A DNA stretch of 33,420 nucleotides from positions 1 through 33,420 of the forward strand of contig JACUUV010000031.1 in assembly GCA_014859095.1 (NCBI GenBank), written 5' to 3'. The position numbers and the translations under genes were made by a program. The notes below the pieces were generated by a model, which worked only from the letters and a program-made list of their open reading frames with translations, was not told the DNA's origin and did no database searches. The DNA is from Clostridia bacterium (lineage in GTDB: Bacteria > Bacillota > Clostridia > Peptostreptococcales > Acidaminobacteraceae). Below, piece by piece: positions 15,964 through 25,262 of this stretch. Position 1 is the first letter of the stretch, and every line of letters begins with the position of its first letter.

Positions 15964-16110
15964 TATAATTGCTCGTGATGTTATAAGGGTATCATTGTTT
16001 GTAAGATGTTAACACATCAAATTGTGTGACGCTGCATATGGACGGGGATGTTTGGAGTTTTTTCACATAGTTTTTTCAATAAATGTTCCAACTGAGTGAA
16101 GTTTTTTTTT
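15964..16110 (+). ncRNA. Candidate structured leader or small RNA unit upstream of the nucleoside importer
   Basis: The gap between the trxA terminator and the BMP gene is about 370 bases and has no credible ORF. TATAAT occurs at 15964-15969. From about 15976 the sequence can form short hairpins, including two that compete for the same bases: GATGT with ACATC, and ACACA with TGTGT (about 16007-16028). A stem-loop at 16062-16100 (TTCAC-a-TAGTT with AACTG-a-GTGAA, one mismatch and one wobble, 17-base loop) runs into nine T residues ending at 16110 and looks like a terminator. A second promoter lies downstream, so this may be a separate small RNA or an attenuated first leader. It matches no riboswitch class I know. 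Confidence 0.35.
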
Positions 16111-16201
16111 GTTATTGAAAATTTTACAAATCGACGTCCGGACAATAGTGTCAAAAAAGGGTGAAATCAGTGCAACAAGAGGATTTGATGAGATATTAGT
16201 G

Positions 16202-16230
16202 TTGTAATTTGAATTGGATAACGATATAAT
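16202..16230 (+). promoter_or_regulatory. Sigma-A promoter of the nucleoside importer genes
   Basis: TTGTAA (16202-16207) and TATAAT (16225-16230) are separated by 17 bases, close to consensus. The expected start of transcription is about 40 bases before the BMP start codon. Between the upstream hairpin and this promoter lies an 8-base palindrome GTCCGGAC at 16136-16143. Confidence 0.7.
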
Positions 16231-16276
16231 TGATTCATAGACGCAAGTCGAATGAAATTAAAAGTGGAGGTTTAGA

Positions 16277-17413
16277 ATGAAAAAAGTATTACTCATTGTA
16301 CTATCAATCATGTTGGTAAGTATGGGGTTAGTAGGTTGTGCACAAGCTGATGACACTTATGAAATCGCATTGATCACGGACAAAGGAAATATCGACGACA
16401 AATCATTCAACCAAGGCGCTTGGGAAGGTGTTGTTGAGTACGCTGAAGCCAACAAGGTTTCACATACTTACATCAAACCTGAAGAAGCATCTGACGCAGG
16501 ATACCTTGCAGCCATCGATTTGGCCGTAACTGGTGGAGCAAAAGTAATTGTGACTCCTGGTTTCCTTTTTGAAGTACCAATCTACGAAGCACAAACAAAA
16601 TATCCTGATATCAAGTTCATTCTTCTTGATGGTGCTCCGCATACTGCGGATTACTCAACATTTGAAACAAAATCAAATGTTGCAAGTATCATGTACTCTG
16701 AAGAAGAGTCAGGATACCTCGCAGGTTACGCCGCTGTTCAAGATGGCATGACAAAGCTTGGTTTCATGGGCGGTATGGCTGTTCCTGCTGTTCAAGCGTT
16801 CGGTTACGGATTCCTTGAAGGCGCTGAGGCTGCAGCTGCTGAACTTGGACTTGCTGATGGCGCTGTGACTGTGACTTACCACTACACAGGAAACTTTGAA
16901 GAAAACGACACAAACAAAGCAACTGCAAGAACAATGTTCCAAGAAGGCGTAGAAGTTATCTTTGCTGCCGGTGGAGCTGTTGGTAAAAGTGTTATGTCTG
17001 CCGCTGCTGAGTCAGATGGCAAAGTAATTGGCGTTGACGTTGACCAAAGATATGACAGTGAGACAGTAATCACTTCAGCGACTAAAGGACTTGCCGCTTC
17101 TGTTGTAAGTGTTCTTGAAGCCATCTACAAATCTGACAGTTGGGCAAACTATGGTGGAAAAACCACTTATTTCAATGCTGCTAACGGCGGTGTAGGTCTT
17201 CCTACAACAGTAATCGGTGATGATTCTGCAAACGCATTCGACAGATTTGAATCTTTTGATCAAGCGGCTTATGATGCAGTATTCTCTACACTTAAAAGCG
17301 GAAGCGTTTCACTTCTTCGTTCAATCACAGTTGATGATCCAAGTGGAGCTGCCACAGCAGACGAGCTTGTTTCTGCATTGAAACTTGTAAAGGTTTCTGT
17401 GACCACTAGATAG
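16277..17413 (+). CDS. BMP-family substrate-binding lipoprotein of a nucleoside ABC importer
   Basis: A 378-residue secreted lipoprotein. A basic start and hydrophobic core lead to the lipobox LVGC with the lipid-modified cysteine at residue 21. The mature part is a basic-membrane-protein (PnrA/Med) fold: ITDKGNIDDKSFNQGAWEG, the IVTPGFLFE strand, GFMGGMAVPAVQAFGYGFLEG and VIGVDVDQ. Family members bind purine or other nucleosides at the cell surface and deliver them to the permeases encoded just downstream. GTGGAGG precedes the ATG. Codon use is more uniform than in the neighbours, with many GCT/GGT/GAA codons, as expected for a highly expressed protein. A terminator-like hairpin after the gene could set a higher level than for the permease genes. 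Confidence 0.92.
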   Translation: MKKVLLIVLSIMLVSMGLVGCAQADDTYEIALITDKGNIDDKSFNQGAWEGVVEYAEANKVSHTYIKPEEASDAGYLAAIDLAVTGGAKVIVTPGFLFEVPIYEAQTKYPDIKFILLDGAPHTADYSTFETKSNVASIMYSEEESGYLAGYAAVQDGMTKLGFMGGMAVPAVQAFGYGFLEGAEAAAAELGLADGAVTVTYHYTGNFEENDTNKATARTMFQEGVEVIFAAGGAVGKSVMSAAAESDGKVIGVDVDQRYDSETVITSATKGLAASVVSVLEAIYKSDSWANYGGKTTYFNAANGGVGLPTTVIGDDSANAFDRFESFDQAAYDAVFSTLKSGSVSLLRSITVDDPSGAATADELVSALKLVKVSVTTR

Positions 17414-17464
17414 TAAGAAGATTCTGACATATTGGCGATCGCCTTATGCGAGTAAAAGTCTATT

Positions 17465-17498
17465 AATGGGGGATGCGTAAGTCTTCCCCCATTTTTTT
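17465..17498 (+). terminator. Hairpin with T run between the BMP gene and its ABC ATPase gene
   Basis: AATGGGGGA pairs with TCCCCCATT (9 bp, 11-base loop). The T run starts within the 3' arm and gives seven T residues. It lies inside what is functionally one operon, so it is probably a partial terminator giving excess binding protein over transporter. Confidence 0.85.
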
Positions 17499-17503
17499 AT
17501 ACT

Positions 17504-17534
17504 AAAAAATCAGTGTTTGAAGGCTTGATTTTTT
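17504..17534 (+). repeat. AT-rich inverted repeat in the BMP-ATPase gap
   Basis: AAAAAATCA pairs perfectly with TGATTTTTT across a 13-base loop. It could be a weak second terminator, reading in either direction, or part of a promoter region: TATAAA follows at 17539-17544. No -35 box with good spacing is seen, so a separate promoter for the ATPase gene is uncertain. Confidence 0.4.
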
Positions 17535-17602
17535 ACGTATAAAGTAATTATCACAAACCAATTTGGTTATGAAATTCAAAATAGTAATTAGAAGAGGTAA
17601 AA

Positions 17603-19150
17603 GTGGAAAATTATATTGTTGAGATGCTAGGTATAACTAAAGAATTCCCGGGGATTATTGCGAATGACAATATCACCCTGAACTTGAAAAAAGGGGAAGT
17701 TCATGCGTTGCTCGGAGAGAACGGTGCTGGAAAATCCACACTGATGAGTGTGCTTTTCGGGTTATATCAAGCAGAAAAAGGTGAGATAAGAAAAAATGGA
17801 CAGGTTGTAAAGATCAACAATCCAAATGACGCCAATGCACTAGGTATTGGGATGGTTCACCAACACTTCAAACTCGTAGAAATCTTTACTGTACTTGAAA
17901 ACATCATTCTAGGTGTGGAACCTAATACCATGGGGTTTCTTCAAAAAAATGAGGCGCGAAAAAAAGTTTTGGAACTCAGTGAGAGGTATGGACTGAGCAT
18001 CAAACCTGATGCATTGATCGAGGACATTTCTGTTGGTATGCAACAAAGAGTGGAAATCCTCAAGATGCTTTATAGAGATAATGAAATACTGATCTTTGAT
18101 GAGCCTACGGCTGTTTTGACTCCGCAGGAAATCAAAGAGCTGCTCAAAATCATGAGAGGCTTTGCGAGCGAAGGTAAATCGATACTATTCATAACGCACA
18201 AACTCAATGAGATCATGGAAGTTGCCGACAGATGCACAGTGCTTAGAAAAGGCCAACATATTGGTACCGTGGATGTCAAAAACACCGACAAGGAAGAGCT
18301 TTCCAGAATGATGGTCGGTAGAGACATCAGTTTCAGCGTGGACAAAAAACCCGCCGAACCTAAAGAAGTCGTGCTTTCGGTCAAGAATGTCACCGTCGCA
18401 TCGAAGCATCATAAGAATAATGCTGTCAGGAACGTCACTTTTGATGTGAAAGCTGGGGAAATAGTCTGCCTTGCGGGTATTGACGGCAATGGTCAGACGG
18501 AATTCGTCTCGGCACTCACAGGACTTGAAAAAATGGTTGATGGAAAGGTCACGTTATGTGGTGAAGACATCACAAAAGCTTCAGTCAGAGAACGTTCCGT
18601 CGCGGGAATGAGCCATATTCCAGAGGATAGACACAAACACGGCCTTGTTCTGGATTATACGCTTCAAGAAAACATGGTCCTTCAAAGGTACTGGCAAAAA
18701 GATTTTCAGAATAAGGGTTTCATAAAATTCGATGAAGTCAGAAAATATGCGGAAAACCTGATTGAACGATTTGATGTCAGAAGTGCCCAAGGCCCGATCA
18801 CTATGGTAAGAAGCATGTCAGGTGGTAATCAACAAAAAGCCATCATCGCACGCGAAATCGATAAAAAACATGAGCTTTTAGTAGCGGTCCAACCGACTAG
18901 AGGTCTCGACGTCGGCGCCATAGAATATATCCACAAACAGCTTGTCGAAAGACGAGATGCCGGAAAAGGCGTACTCCTGGTCTCGCTTGAACTGGAAGAG
19001 GTCATGAATGTCAGCGATCGCATCCTGGTGATGTACGAAGGTGAGATCGTGGGTGAATTGGATCCAAAGACAACCACTGTCCAAGAACTCGGACTATATA
19101 TGTCGGGCGCGAAACGCAATACTGTAAAGGAGATTGACAATGCAGGGTAA
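17603..19150 (+). CDS. Nucleoside ABC importer ATPase with two ATP-binding domains
   Basis: A 515-residue double ABC ATPase of the RbsA/NupA (YufO) type. Domain 1 has Walker A GENGAGKS (38-45), a signature reading SVGMQQR (143-149) and Walker B ILIFDEPT (162-169). Domain 2 has a degenerate Walker A GIDGNGQTE (292-300, glutamine in place of lysine), signature MSGGNQQK (405-412) and LLVAVQPTRGLD without the Walker B acidic pair. This asymmetry is normal for the family, in which domain 1 hydrolyses ATP. It starts at GTG 17603, with AGAAGAGG upstream. The 3' end overlaps the first permease gene by 11 bases. Confidence 0.93.
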   Translation: MENYIVEMLGITKEFPGIIANDNITLNLKKGEVHALLGENGAGKSTLMSVLFGLYQAEKGEIRKNGQVVKINNPNDANALGIGMVHQHFKLVEIFTVLENIILGVEPNTMGFLQKNEARKKVLELSERYGLSIKPDALIEDISVGMQQRVEILKMLYRDNEILIFDEPTAVLTPQEIKELLKIMRGFASEGKSILFITHKLNEIMEVADRCTVLRKGQHIGTVDVKNTDKEELSRMMVGRDISFSVDKKPAEPKEVVLSVKNVTVASKHHKNNAVRNVTFDVKAGEIVCLAGIDGNGQTEFVSALTGLEKMVDGKVTLCGEDITKASVRERSVAGMSHIPEDRHKHGLVLDYTLQENMVLQRYWQKDFQNKGFIKFDEVRKYAENLIERFDVRSAQGPITMVRSMSGGNQQKAIIAREIDKKHELLVAVQPTRGLDVGAIEYIHKQLVERRDAGKGVLLVSLELEEVMNVSDRILVMYEGEIVGELDPKTTTVQELGLYMSGAKRNTVKEIDNAG

Positions 19151-20288
19151 AAACAGCACGTCTCAAAAAAACAAGAATTTCTTAAAAAACATTACGCGTA
19201 GTAGTGGATTTTCTGCATTCTCGTCTGCACTGGTCGCAATCATATTAGGACTTGTTTTCGGATTCATTGTTATGCTTTTCGCACAACCTGAGAATGCCAT
19301 CAAAGGATTTCGGTATGTATTGGTGGGTGGACTTGGGCGATTCGGGAGCGTTCTTTATTTTGCGACACCGATATTGATGACTGGACTTGCTGTCGGATTT
19401 GCATTCAAGATGGGGCTTTTCAACATCGGTGCCTCGGGACAATACACGATGGGTATGTTCTTTGCGATTTATGTCGGGTTCATGTGGGATTTGCCACCCG
19501 GAATACATTGGATTGTCGCAATTCTCGCAGGAATGGTCGGAGGAATGATCTGGGGATTAATACCGGGGCTTTTCAAAGCGCTGCTCAATGTAAATGAGGT
19601 CATCACTTCCATCATGTTCAACTATATCGGAATGTATCTGGTCGATATGTGGATTCAAGGCAATGCCGTCATGTTTGTATCATCAAAATCAAGAACGAAC
19701 TATTTGCCTTCAAATGTACAAATTCCTTCACTTGGTATTGATGGCTCCAACGTCAACTTTGGTATTATACTGGCGATTATAATAGGAATCGTACTTTATA
19801 TCGTGCTTCAAAAAACAACTTTCGGCTATGAACTCAAAGCTACTGGTCATAACAAGTACGCGAGTGATTACGCCGGAATGAAAGGCAAGAAAAACATCAT
19901 CCTCACAATGGTCATCGCCGGTGGTCTGGCGGGTCTCGGGGGTGCTTTTGCAATATTGGCTCCTTCTGCAATCGCTGGAAGCAGCATGACCTATGAGCCG
20001 ATTAATATAATCGCTGCCAATGGTTTCAATGGTATTGCGGTTGCGCTGCTCGGAAATGCGCATCCAATCGGAATCATATTCTCGTCAATCTTCATTTCTC
20101 ATATCCAGCGTGGAGGTTCGCTAGCTGGTCTTGTGGGATTTAAACCGGAAATAATAGATGTGGTGATTGGTGTCATCATTTACTTCTCTGCGTTTGCGAT
20201 GATCATGAATGCCGCACTCGCAAGATTTGTGAAGCAACATGTTACCCGTAAAGATGAAGAAGTAGTCAAAGCAAAGGAGGCAGAATAA
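19140..20288 (+). CDS. Nucleoside ABC importer permease, first subunit
   Basis: A 382-residue membrane protein of the BPD_transp_2 (LivH/RbsC-like) family with about 8-10 hydrophobic helices. The family block KMGLFNIGASGQYTMGMF is near residues 85-102 and ELKATGHNKYASDYAGM near 230-246. It is the larger of two permeases, with a hydrophilic N-terminus of about 25 residues. The ATG at 19140 is chosen because AAAGGAG stands seven bases upstream; a TTG two codons earlier is less likely. It overlaps the ATPase gene by 11 bases, and its stop shares one base with the next start, so the three genes are translationally coupled. Confidence 0.92.
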   Translation: MQGKNSTSQKNKNFLKNITRSSGFSAFSSALVAIILGLVFGFIVMLFAQPENAIKGFRYVLVGGLGRFGSVLYFATPILMTGLAVGFAFKMGLFNIGASGQYTMGMFFAIYVGFMWDLPPGIHWIVAILAGMVGGMIWGLIPGLFKALLNVNEVITSIMFNYIGMYLVDMWIQGNAVMFVSSKSRTNYLPSNVQIPSLGIDGSNVNFGIILAIIIGIVLYIVLQKTTFGYELKATGHNKYASDYAGMKGKKNIILTMVIAGGLAGLGGAFAILAPSAIAGSSMTYEPINIIAANGFNGIAVALLGNAHPIGIIFSSIFISHIQRGGSLAGLVGFKPEIIDVVIGVIIYFSAFAMIMNAALARFVKQHVTRKDEEVVKAKEAE

Positions 20289-21253
20289 TGAGCACTATTT
20301 ATTATTTGATTCAAAACATGCTTCCTGTTGCGATTCCACTTTTATTGGTTGCCCTTGGTGGAATGTTCAGTGAGCGCAGTGGTGTAATCAATATCGCACT
20401 TGAAGGAATTATGCTGTTCGGTGCTTTCTTTGGAGCATTGTTCGTTTATACCGTTCAAGGCGTAGACATGAACCCTCAAGTATTATTGATCCTTGGCATG
20501 CTCATAGCGGCGTTCTCTGGCTGGGTTTATTCGTTGCTCCTATCTTTTGCTGCAGTGACGATGAAAGCGAACCAGACCATCACGGGAGTATCTCTCAATA
20601 TGATTATTCCTGCTGCAATCTTATTGTTTTCAAAAATGTTTTTCAACAGCGATGGAATCACCACAACCAAGAATTTCTATATCAGGGAAGTTCCTATACT
20701 CAGCAAGATTCCTTTGCTTGGGGAAATGTTTTTCCAAAGGACTTATCTGACGGTCATGATTGGTTTTGCTATTTTGATCGTATCGATCATCATCTTTTAT
20801 AAGACGCGATTCGGACTCAGACTTCGTGCCTGTGGTGAACATCCTCAGGCAGCGGATTCTGTCGGAATCAACGTATACTTCATGCGTTATGCCGGAGTCA
20901 GTTTATCCGGTATACTTGGAGGCATCGGCGGTTTCTTCTACTCTGTAGGTGTAATGGATGGTAATGTCAGCGGACACTCCGGTGTTGCCGGTTTTGGTTT
21001 CCTCGCACTTGCCGTCATGATTTTTGGTCAATGGAAACCTGGAAGAATCTTCTTTGCCGCATTGTTCTTTGCATTCCTGAGAACACTGGCTTATTCGGTC
21101 TCACTGATTCCTTTCCTGGATGGACTCGGAATCAACCAGACCTATTACAAAATGTTACCTTATGTGGCAACCATGGTGGTTCTGGCATTCACATCCAAGA
21201 AGTCCAGAGCTCCTAAGGCAGAAGGTATCCCTTACGACAAGTCACAAAGATAA
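20288..21253 (+). CDS. Nucleoside ABC importer permease, second subunit
   Basis: A 321-residue membrane protein, the shorter BPD_transp_2 permease that pairs with the preceding one. The opening SERSGVINIALEGIMLFGAF and the block GLRLRACGEHPQAADSVGIN are characteristic of the YufQ/NupC-type permease. About eight hydrophobic helices are seen. The start codon overlaps the upstream stop (TAATG), with AAGGAGG about eight bases before. A strong terminator ends the operon. The order lipoprotein, ATPase, permease, permease is the standard nucleoside importer arrangement; substrate specificity cannot be refined further from sequence. Confidence 0.93.
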   Translation: MSTIYYLIQNMLPVAIPLLLVALGGMFSERSGVINIALEGIMLFGAFFGALFVYTVQGVDMNPQVLLILGMLIAAFSGWVYSLLLSFAAVTMKANQTITGVSLNMIIPAAILLFSKMFFNSDGITTTKNFYIREVPILSKIPLLGEMFFQRTYLTVMIGFAILIVSIIIFYKTRFGLRLRACGEHPQAADSVGINVYFMRYAGVSLSGILGGIGGFFYSVGVMDGNVSGHSGVAGFGFLALAVMIFGQWKPGRIFFAALFFAFLRTLAYSVSLIPFLDGLGINQTYYKMLPYVATMVVLAFTSKKSRAPKAEGIPYDKSQR

Positions 21254-21261
21254 CCAATCGA

Positions 21262-21304
21262 GGCAAGGATTTTCAGAAATAATATCTGGGAATCTTTGCC
21301 TTTT
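21262..21304 (+). terminator. Intrinsic terminator of the nucleoside importer operon
   Basis: GGCAAGGATT pairs with AATCTTTGCC (one G-U), and the stem extends inward through TTCAG with CTGGG to about 15 bp with a 9-base loop. TTTTGTTTTG follows. Confidence 0.92.
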
Positions 21305-21346
21305 GTTTTGCATAAAGTTATTGGACTATCATTTTGGAAGACAATT

Positions 21347-21355
21347 TGATATAAT
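21347..21355 (+). promoter_or_regulatory. Probable extended -10 promoter of rpoN
   Basis: TGATATAAT is an exact extended -10 element 90 bases before the rpoN start. TTGGAC occurs upstream at 21321-21326 but the spacing to TATAAT is 23 bases, so a true -35 box is doubtful. Confidence 0.5.
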
Positions 21356-21386
21356 TATTGAGTTAATGGATGCTTGAATTGTTCAT

Positions 21387-21398
21387 GTTGTATACAAC
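21387..21398 (+). promoter_or_regulatory. Perfect 12-bp palindrome GTTGTATACAAC, candidate operator in the rpoN leader
   Basis: A perfect inverted repeat without spacer, about 25-30 bases downstream of the expected transcription start. The TTGTATACAA core resembles operators of GntR-family repressors in Firmicutes. No GntR-family gene is present in the window, so the regulator would be elsewhere. Site recognised by symmetry only. Confidence 0.4.
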
Positions 21399-21444
21399 TT
21401 GGGATGATTTCACACGACTTGATTTAGGATGAGATGGTATCATA

Positions 21445-22872
21445 ATGAAGATGAATTTTAATTTGAACTTGATTCAAACTCAAAAGCTGATTATGACGCC
21501 TGAGTTGAAACAAGCTATTGAAATCTTACAATATAACGCAATGGAACTCAACGAGTTCATCAATGAGGAGCTTTTAAACAATCCCATTTTGGAAAAAGTG
21601 ACCCAGTCTCCGGAAGCTGAAGAGGCACCAATCAAGCCTGAAGGTGAAACGGAAGAACCTTATGAGTACAATCTCGACAAAGGCGACAAGAAAGAAATCG
21701 ATTGGGAAGATATGGTCAATTATTTTGAAGATGCTAGACCACTTGGGAACATCAGTTACAATCCTGACTCTGAAATCAACTACGACAACTTTGTCGCTGA
21801 TGAGGAGACCTTGAAGGATTATTTGCTCATGCAACTCAAAGTGACAAAGCTGGATCCAAAAATCGTAAAGGTATGTGAATACATCATCGAAAACATAGAT
21901 GACAATGGTTACCTCCACATGAATGACGAGGAAGCCATGGTCCTGTTCAACCACACCAGTGAGGAAATCGATCAGATGATCCGTTTGATCCAAACCTTCG
22001 ATCCACCTGGCGTTTGTGCCCGCTCCATCAAGGAGTGCCTGTTGATTCAAATGTATCAACAAGGATTCGAGGATAGCCTGGAAGCCACTCTTGTCATAGA
22101 TCATCTTGAAGCGCTCGGGGAGAAACGATTCGCTCAAATCGCCAAAAAAGTGGGTGAAACGGCAGAACGCGTCCAGGAGGCTTACGATTATATCAAGACT
22201 CTTGAGCCCAAGCCGGGTAGAAGCTTTAGCTCTTTGCGTGAAGTACGGTATATCCTACCGGATGTCTATGTGGAAAAAGTAAAAGATGAATATGTGGTCA
22301 TGGTCAATGACGCAGCAGCTCCGAGGCTTCAGATTAATTCATTTTACAAGGGGCTCCTCAAGCAACTCAACAAGGATACGATGACCACAGAGTATATTTC
22401 AAAAAATCTGCAGTCCGCCCTTAGAATCATTAAGAGTATCGAGCAACGTAGAAATACGATCTATCGTGTTTGCAACGCTATTATAGAATATCAATACGAG
22501 TTTTTCGAAAAAGGTATGCTTTATTTGAAACCTCTGAATTTGAGAAACATCGCCGATGAGATTGAAGTCCATGAATCCACAGTGAGCAGAGCTGTGAATG
22601 GAAAATACATTCAGTGTCCCAATGGTCTTTTTGAAATCAAGTACTTCTTTCAAAGTGGTGTCAAAGGCGCTGGTGGAGAAGGCATTTCTTCAGAAAGTGT
22701 CAAATCGGTCATGAAAGATATGATTGACAGGGAAAATCCTAAGAAGCCACTAAGCGACCAAGTCATTGCGGACACACTAATTGATACAGGAATCAACATA
22801 TCAAGACGTACGGTTGCCAAATACCGTGATGAAATGAATATTTTGCCTTCTTCAAAAAGGAAGCGTTTCTAA
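21445..22872 (+). CDS. rpoN: RNA polymerase sigma-54 factor
   Basis: A 475-residue sigma-54. Region I, which binds activators, is the N-terminal LNLIQTQKLIMTPELKQAIE with leucine/glutamine repeats. Acidic region II follows (about residues 55-100), then the core-binding region, a helix-turn-helix block (LRNIADEIEVHESTVSRAVN) and the C-terminal RpoN box RRTVAKYR (454-461) that contacts the -24 element. The factor directs transcription that needs AAA+ enhancer-binding proteins; none is encoded here. Ribosome site AGGATGAG is weak and somewhat distant; an ATG six bases later is an alternative start. Its position before cggR-gap is shared with other Clostridia from memory. Confidence 0.96.
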   Translation: MKMNFNLNLIQTQKLIMTPELKQAIEILQYNAMELNEFINEELLNNPILEKVTQSPEAEEAPIKPEGETEEPYEYNLDKGDKKEIDWEDMVNYFEDARPLGNISYNPDSEINYDNFVADEETLKDYLLMQLKVTKLDPKIVKVCEYIIENIDDNGYLHMNDEEAMVLFNHTSEEIDQMIRLIQTFDPPGVCARSIKECLLIQMYQQGFEDSLEATLVIDHLEALGEKRFAQIAKKVGETAERVQEAYDYIKTLEPKPGRSFSSLREVRYILPDVYVEKVKDEYVVMVNDAAAPRLQINSFYKGLLKQLNKDTMTTEYISKNLQSALRIIKSIEQRRNTIYRVCNAIIEYQYEFFEKGMLYLKPLNLRNIADEIEVHESTVSRAVNGKYIQCPNGLFEIKYFFQSGVKGAGGEGISSESVKSVMKDMIDRENPKKPLSDQVIADTLIDTGINISRRTVAKYRDEMNILPSSKRKRF

Positions 22873-22904
22873 TCCCACACATAAAAATGTATGGGATTTA
22901 TTTT
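22871..22904 (+). terminator. Terminator of rpoN
   Basis: AATCCCA-c-ACAT pairs with ATGT-a-TGGGATT around an AAAA loop (11 pairs, one mismatch). TTTATTTT follows. The 5' arm uses the last two bases of the rpoN stop codon. Confidence 0.82.
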
Positions 22905-22927
22905 GTCCTATAGGGACGAAAAAAGTC
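22892..22927 (+). promoter_or_regulatory. CggR-like operator upstream of the glycolytic operon promoter
   Basis: The B. subtilis CggR site is described, from memory, as CGGGAC-N6-TGTC-N4-CGGGAC-N6-TGTC. Here TGGGAT (22892-22897), TGTC (22904-22907), AGGGAC (22912-22917) and AGTC (22924-22927) occur in that order with exactly those spacings, four bases differing in total. The first element doubles as the 3' arm of the rpoN terminator. The site stands upstream of the likely promoter rather than downstream as in B. subtilis. Confidence 0.55.
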
Positions 22928-22948
22928 CAAAATAATTTTCAAAACCCC

Positions 22949-22976
22949 TTGTTTTTATAGGGGAGAGTGCTATACT
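22949..22976 (+). promoter_or_regulatory. Promoter of the cggR-gap-pgk-tpiA-gpmI-eno operon
   Basis: TTGTTT (22949-22954), a 16-base spacer and TATACT (22971-22976) preceded by TG, making an extended -10. An inverted repeat CCCCT-N9-AGGGG (22945-22963) overlaps the -35 box and spacer and could be another operator. Confidence 0.65.
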
Positions 22977-22984
22977 ATAACTAG

Positions 22985-23000
22985 TGGGACGTAAAACATT
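22985..23000 (+). promoter_or_regulatory. Downstream CggR-like half-site
   Basis: TGGGACGTAAAACATT begins close to the expected transcription start. TGGGAC matches the CGGGAC element, but the following TGTC is poorly kept. It is 73 bases (about seven helical turns) from the AGGGAC element of the upstream site. Confidence 0.35.
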
Positions 23001-23036
23001 AACCAAACCAAAATTTATCCCGGAAGGGTGGGCGAT

Positions 23037-25167
<2,131 letters not shown>

Positions 25168-25183
25168 ATATTAGGATCAAAGT

Positions 25184-25233
25184 TAGGCTGTAGATGAGTC
25201 TGCAGCCTAGCCCTGGTTTATTATGAACCAGGG
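25184..25233 (+). other. Two adjacent stem-loops between gap and pgk
   Basis: Hairpin one: TAGGCTG (25184-25190) with CAGCCTA (25203-25209), extended inward by AG with CT. Hairpin two: CCCTGGTT (25211-25218) with AACCAGGG (25226-25233), 7-base loop, followed by TTTACTTTAT, too weak a T tract for a strong terminator. They are 29 bases or more before the pgk ATG. Likely roles are mRNA processing, 3'-end protection of gap mRNA or partial termination. Confidence 0.75.
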
Positions 25234-25262
25234 TTTACTTTATGAATACACTGGAGGTCTCA

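Noticed and set aside
15903-16276. Purine or other known riboswitch in the nucleoside importer leader
   Set aside because: The conserved purine aptamer loops and the cores of c-di-GMP, guanidine and preQ1 classes are absent. Only an unclassified structured unit can be reported.
17603-19150. Defective ATPase because the second Walker A and B motifs are degenerate
   Set aside because: The same loss is normal in the second domain of this double-ATPase family, so it is not a sign of decay.
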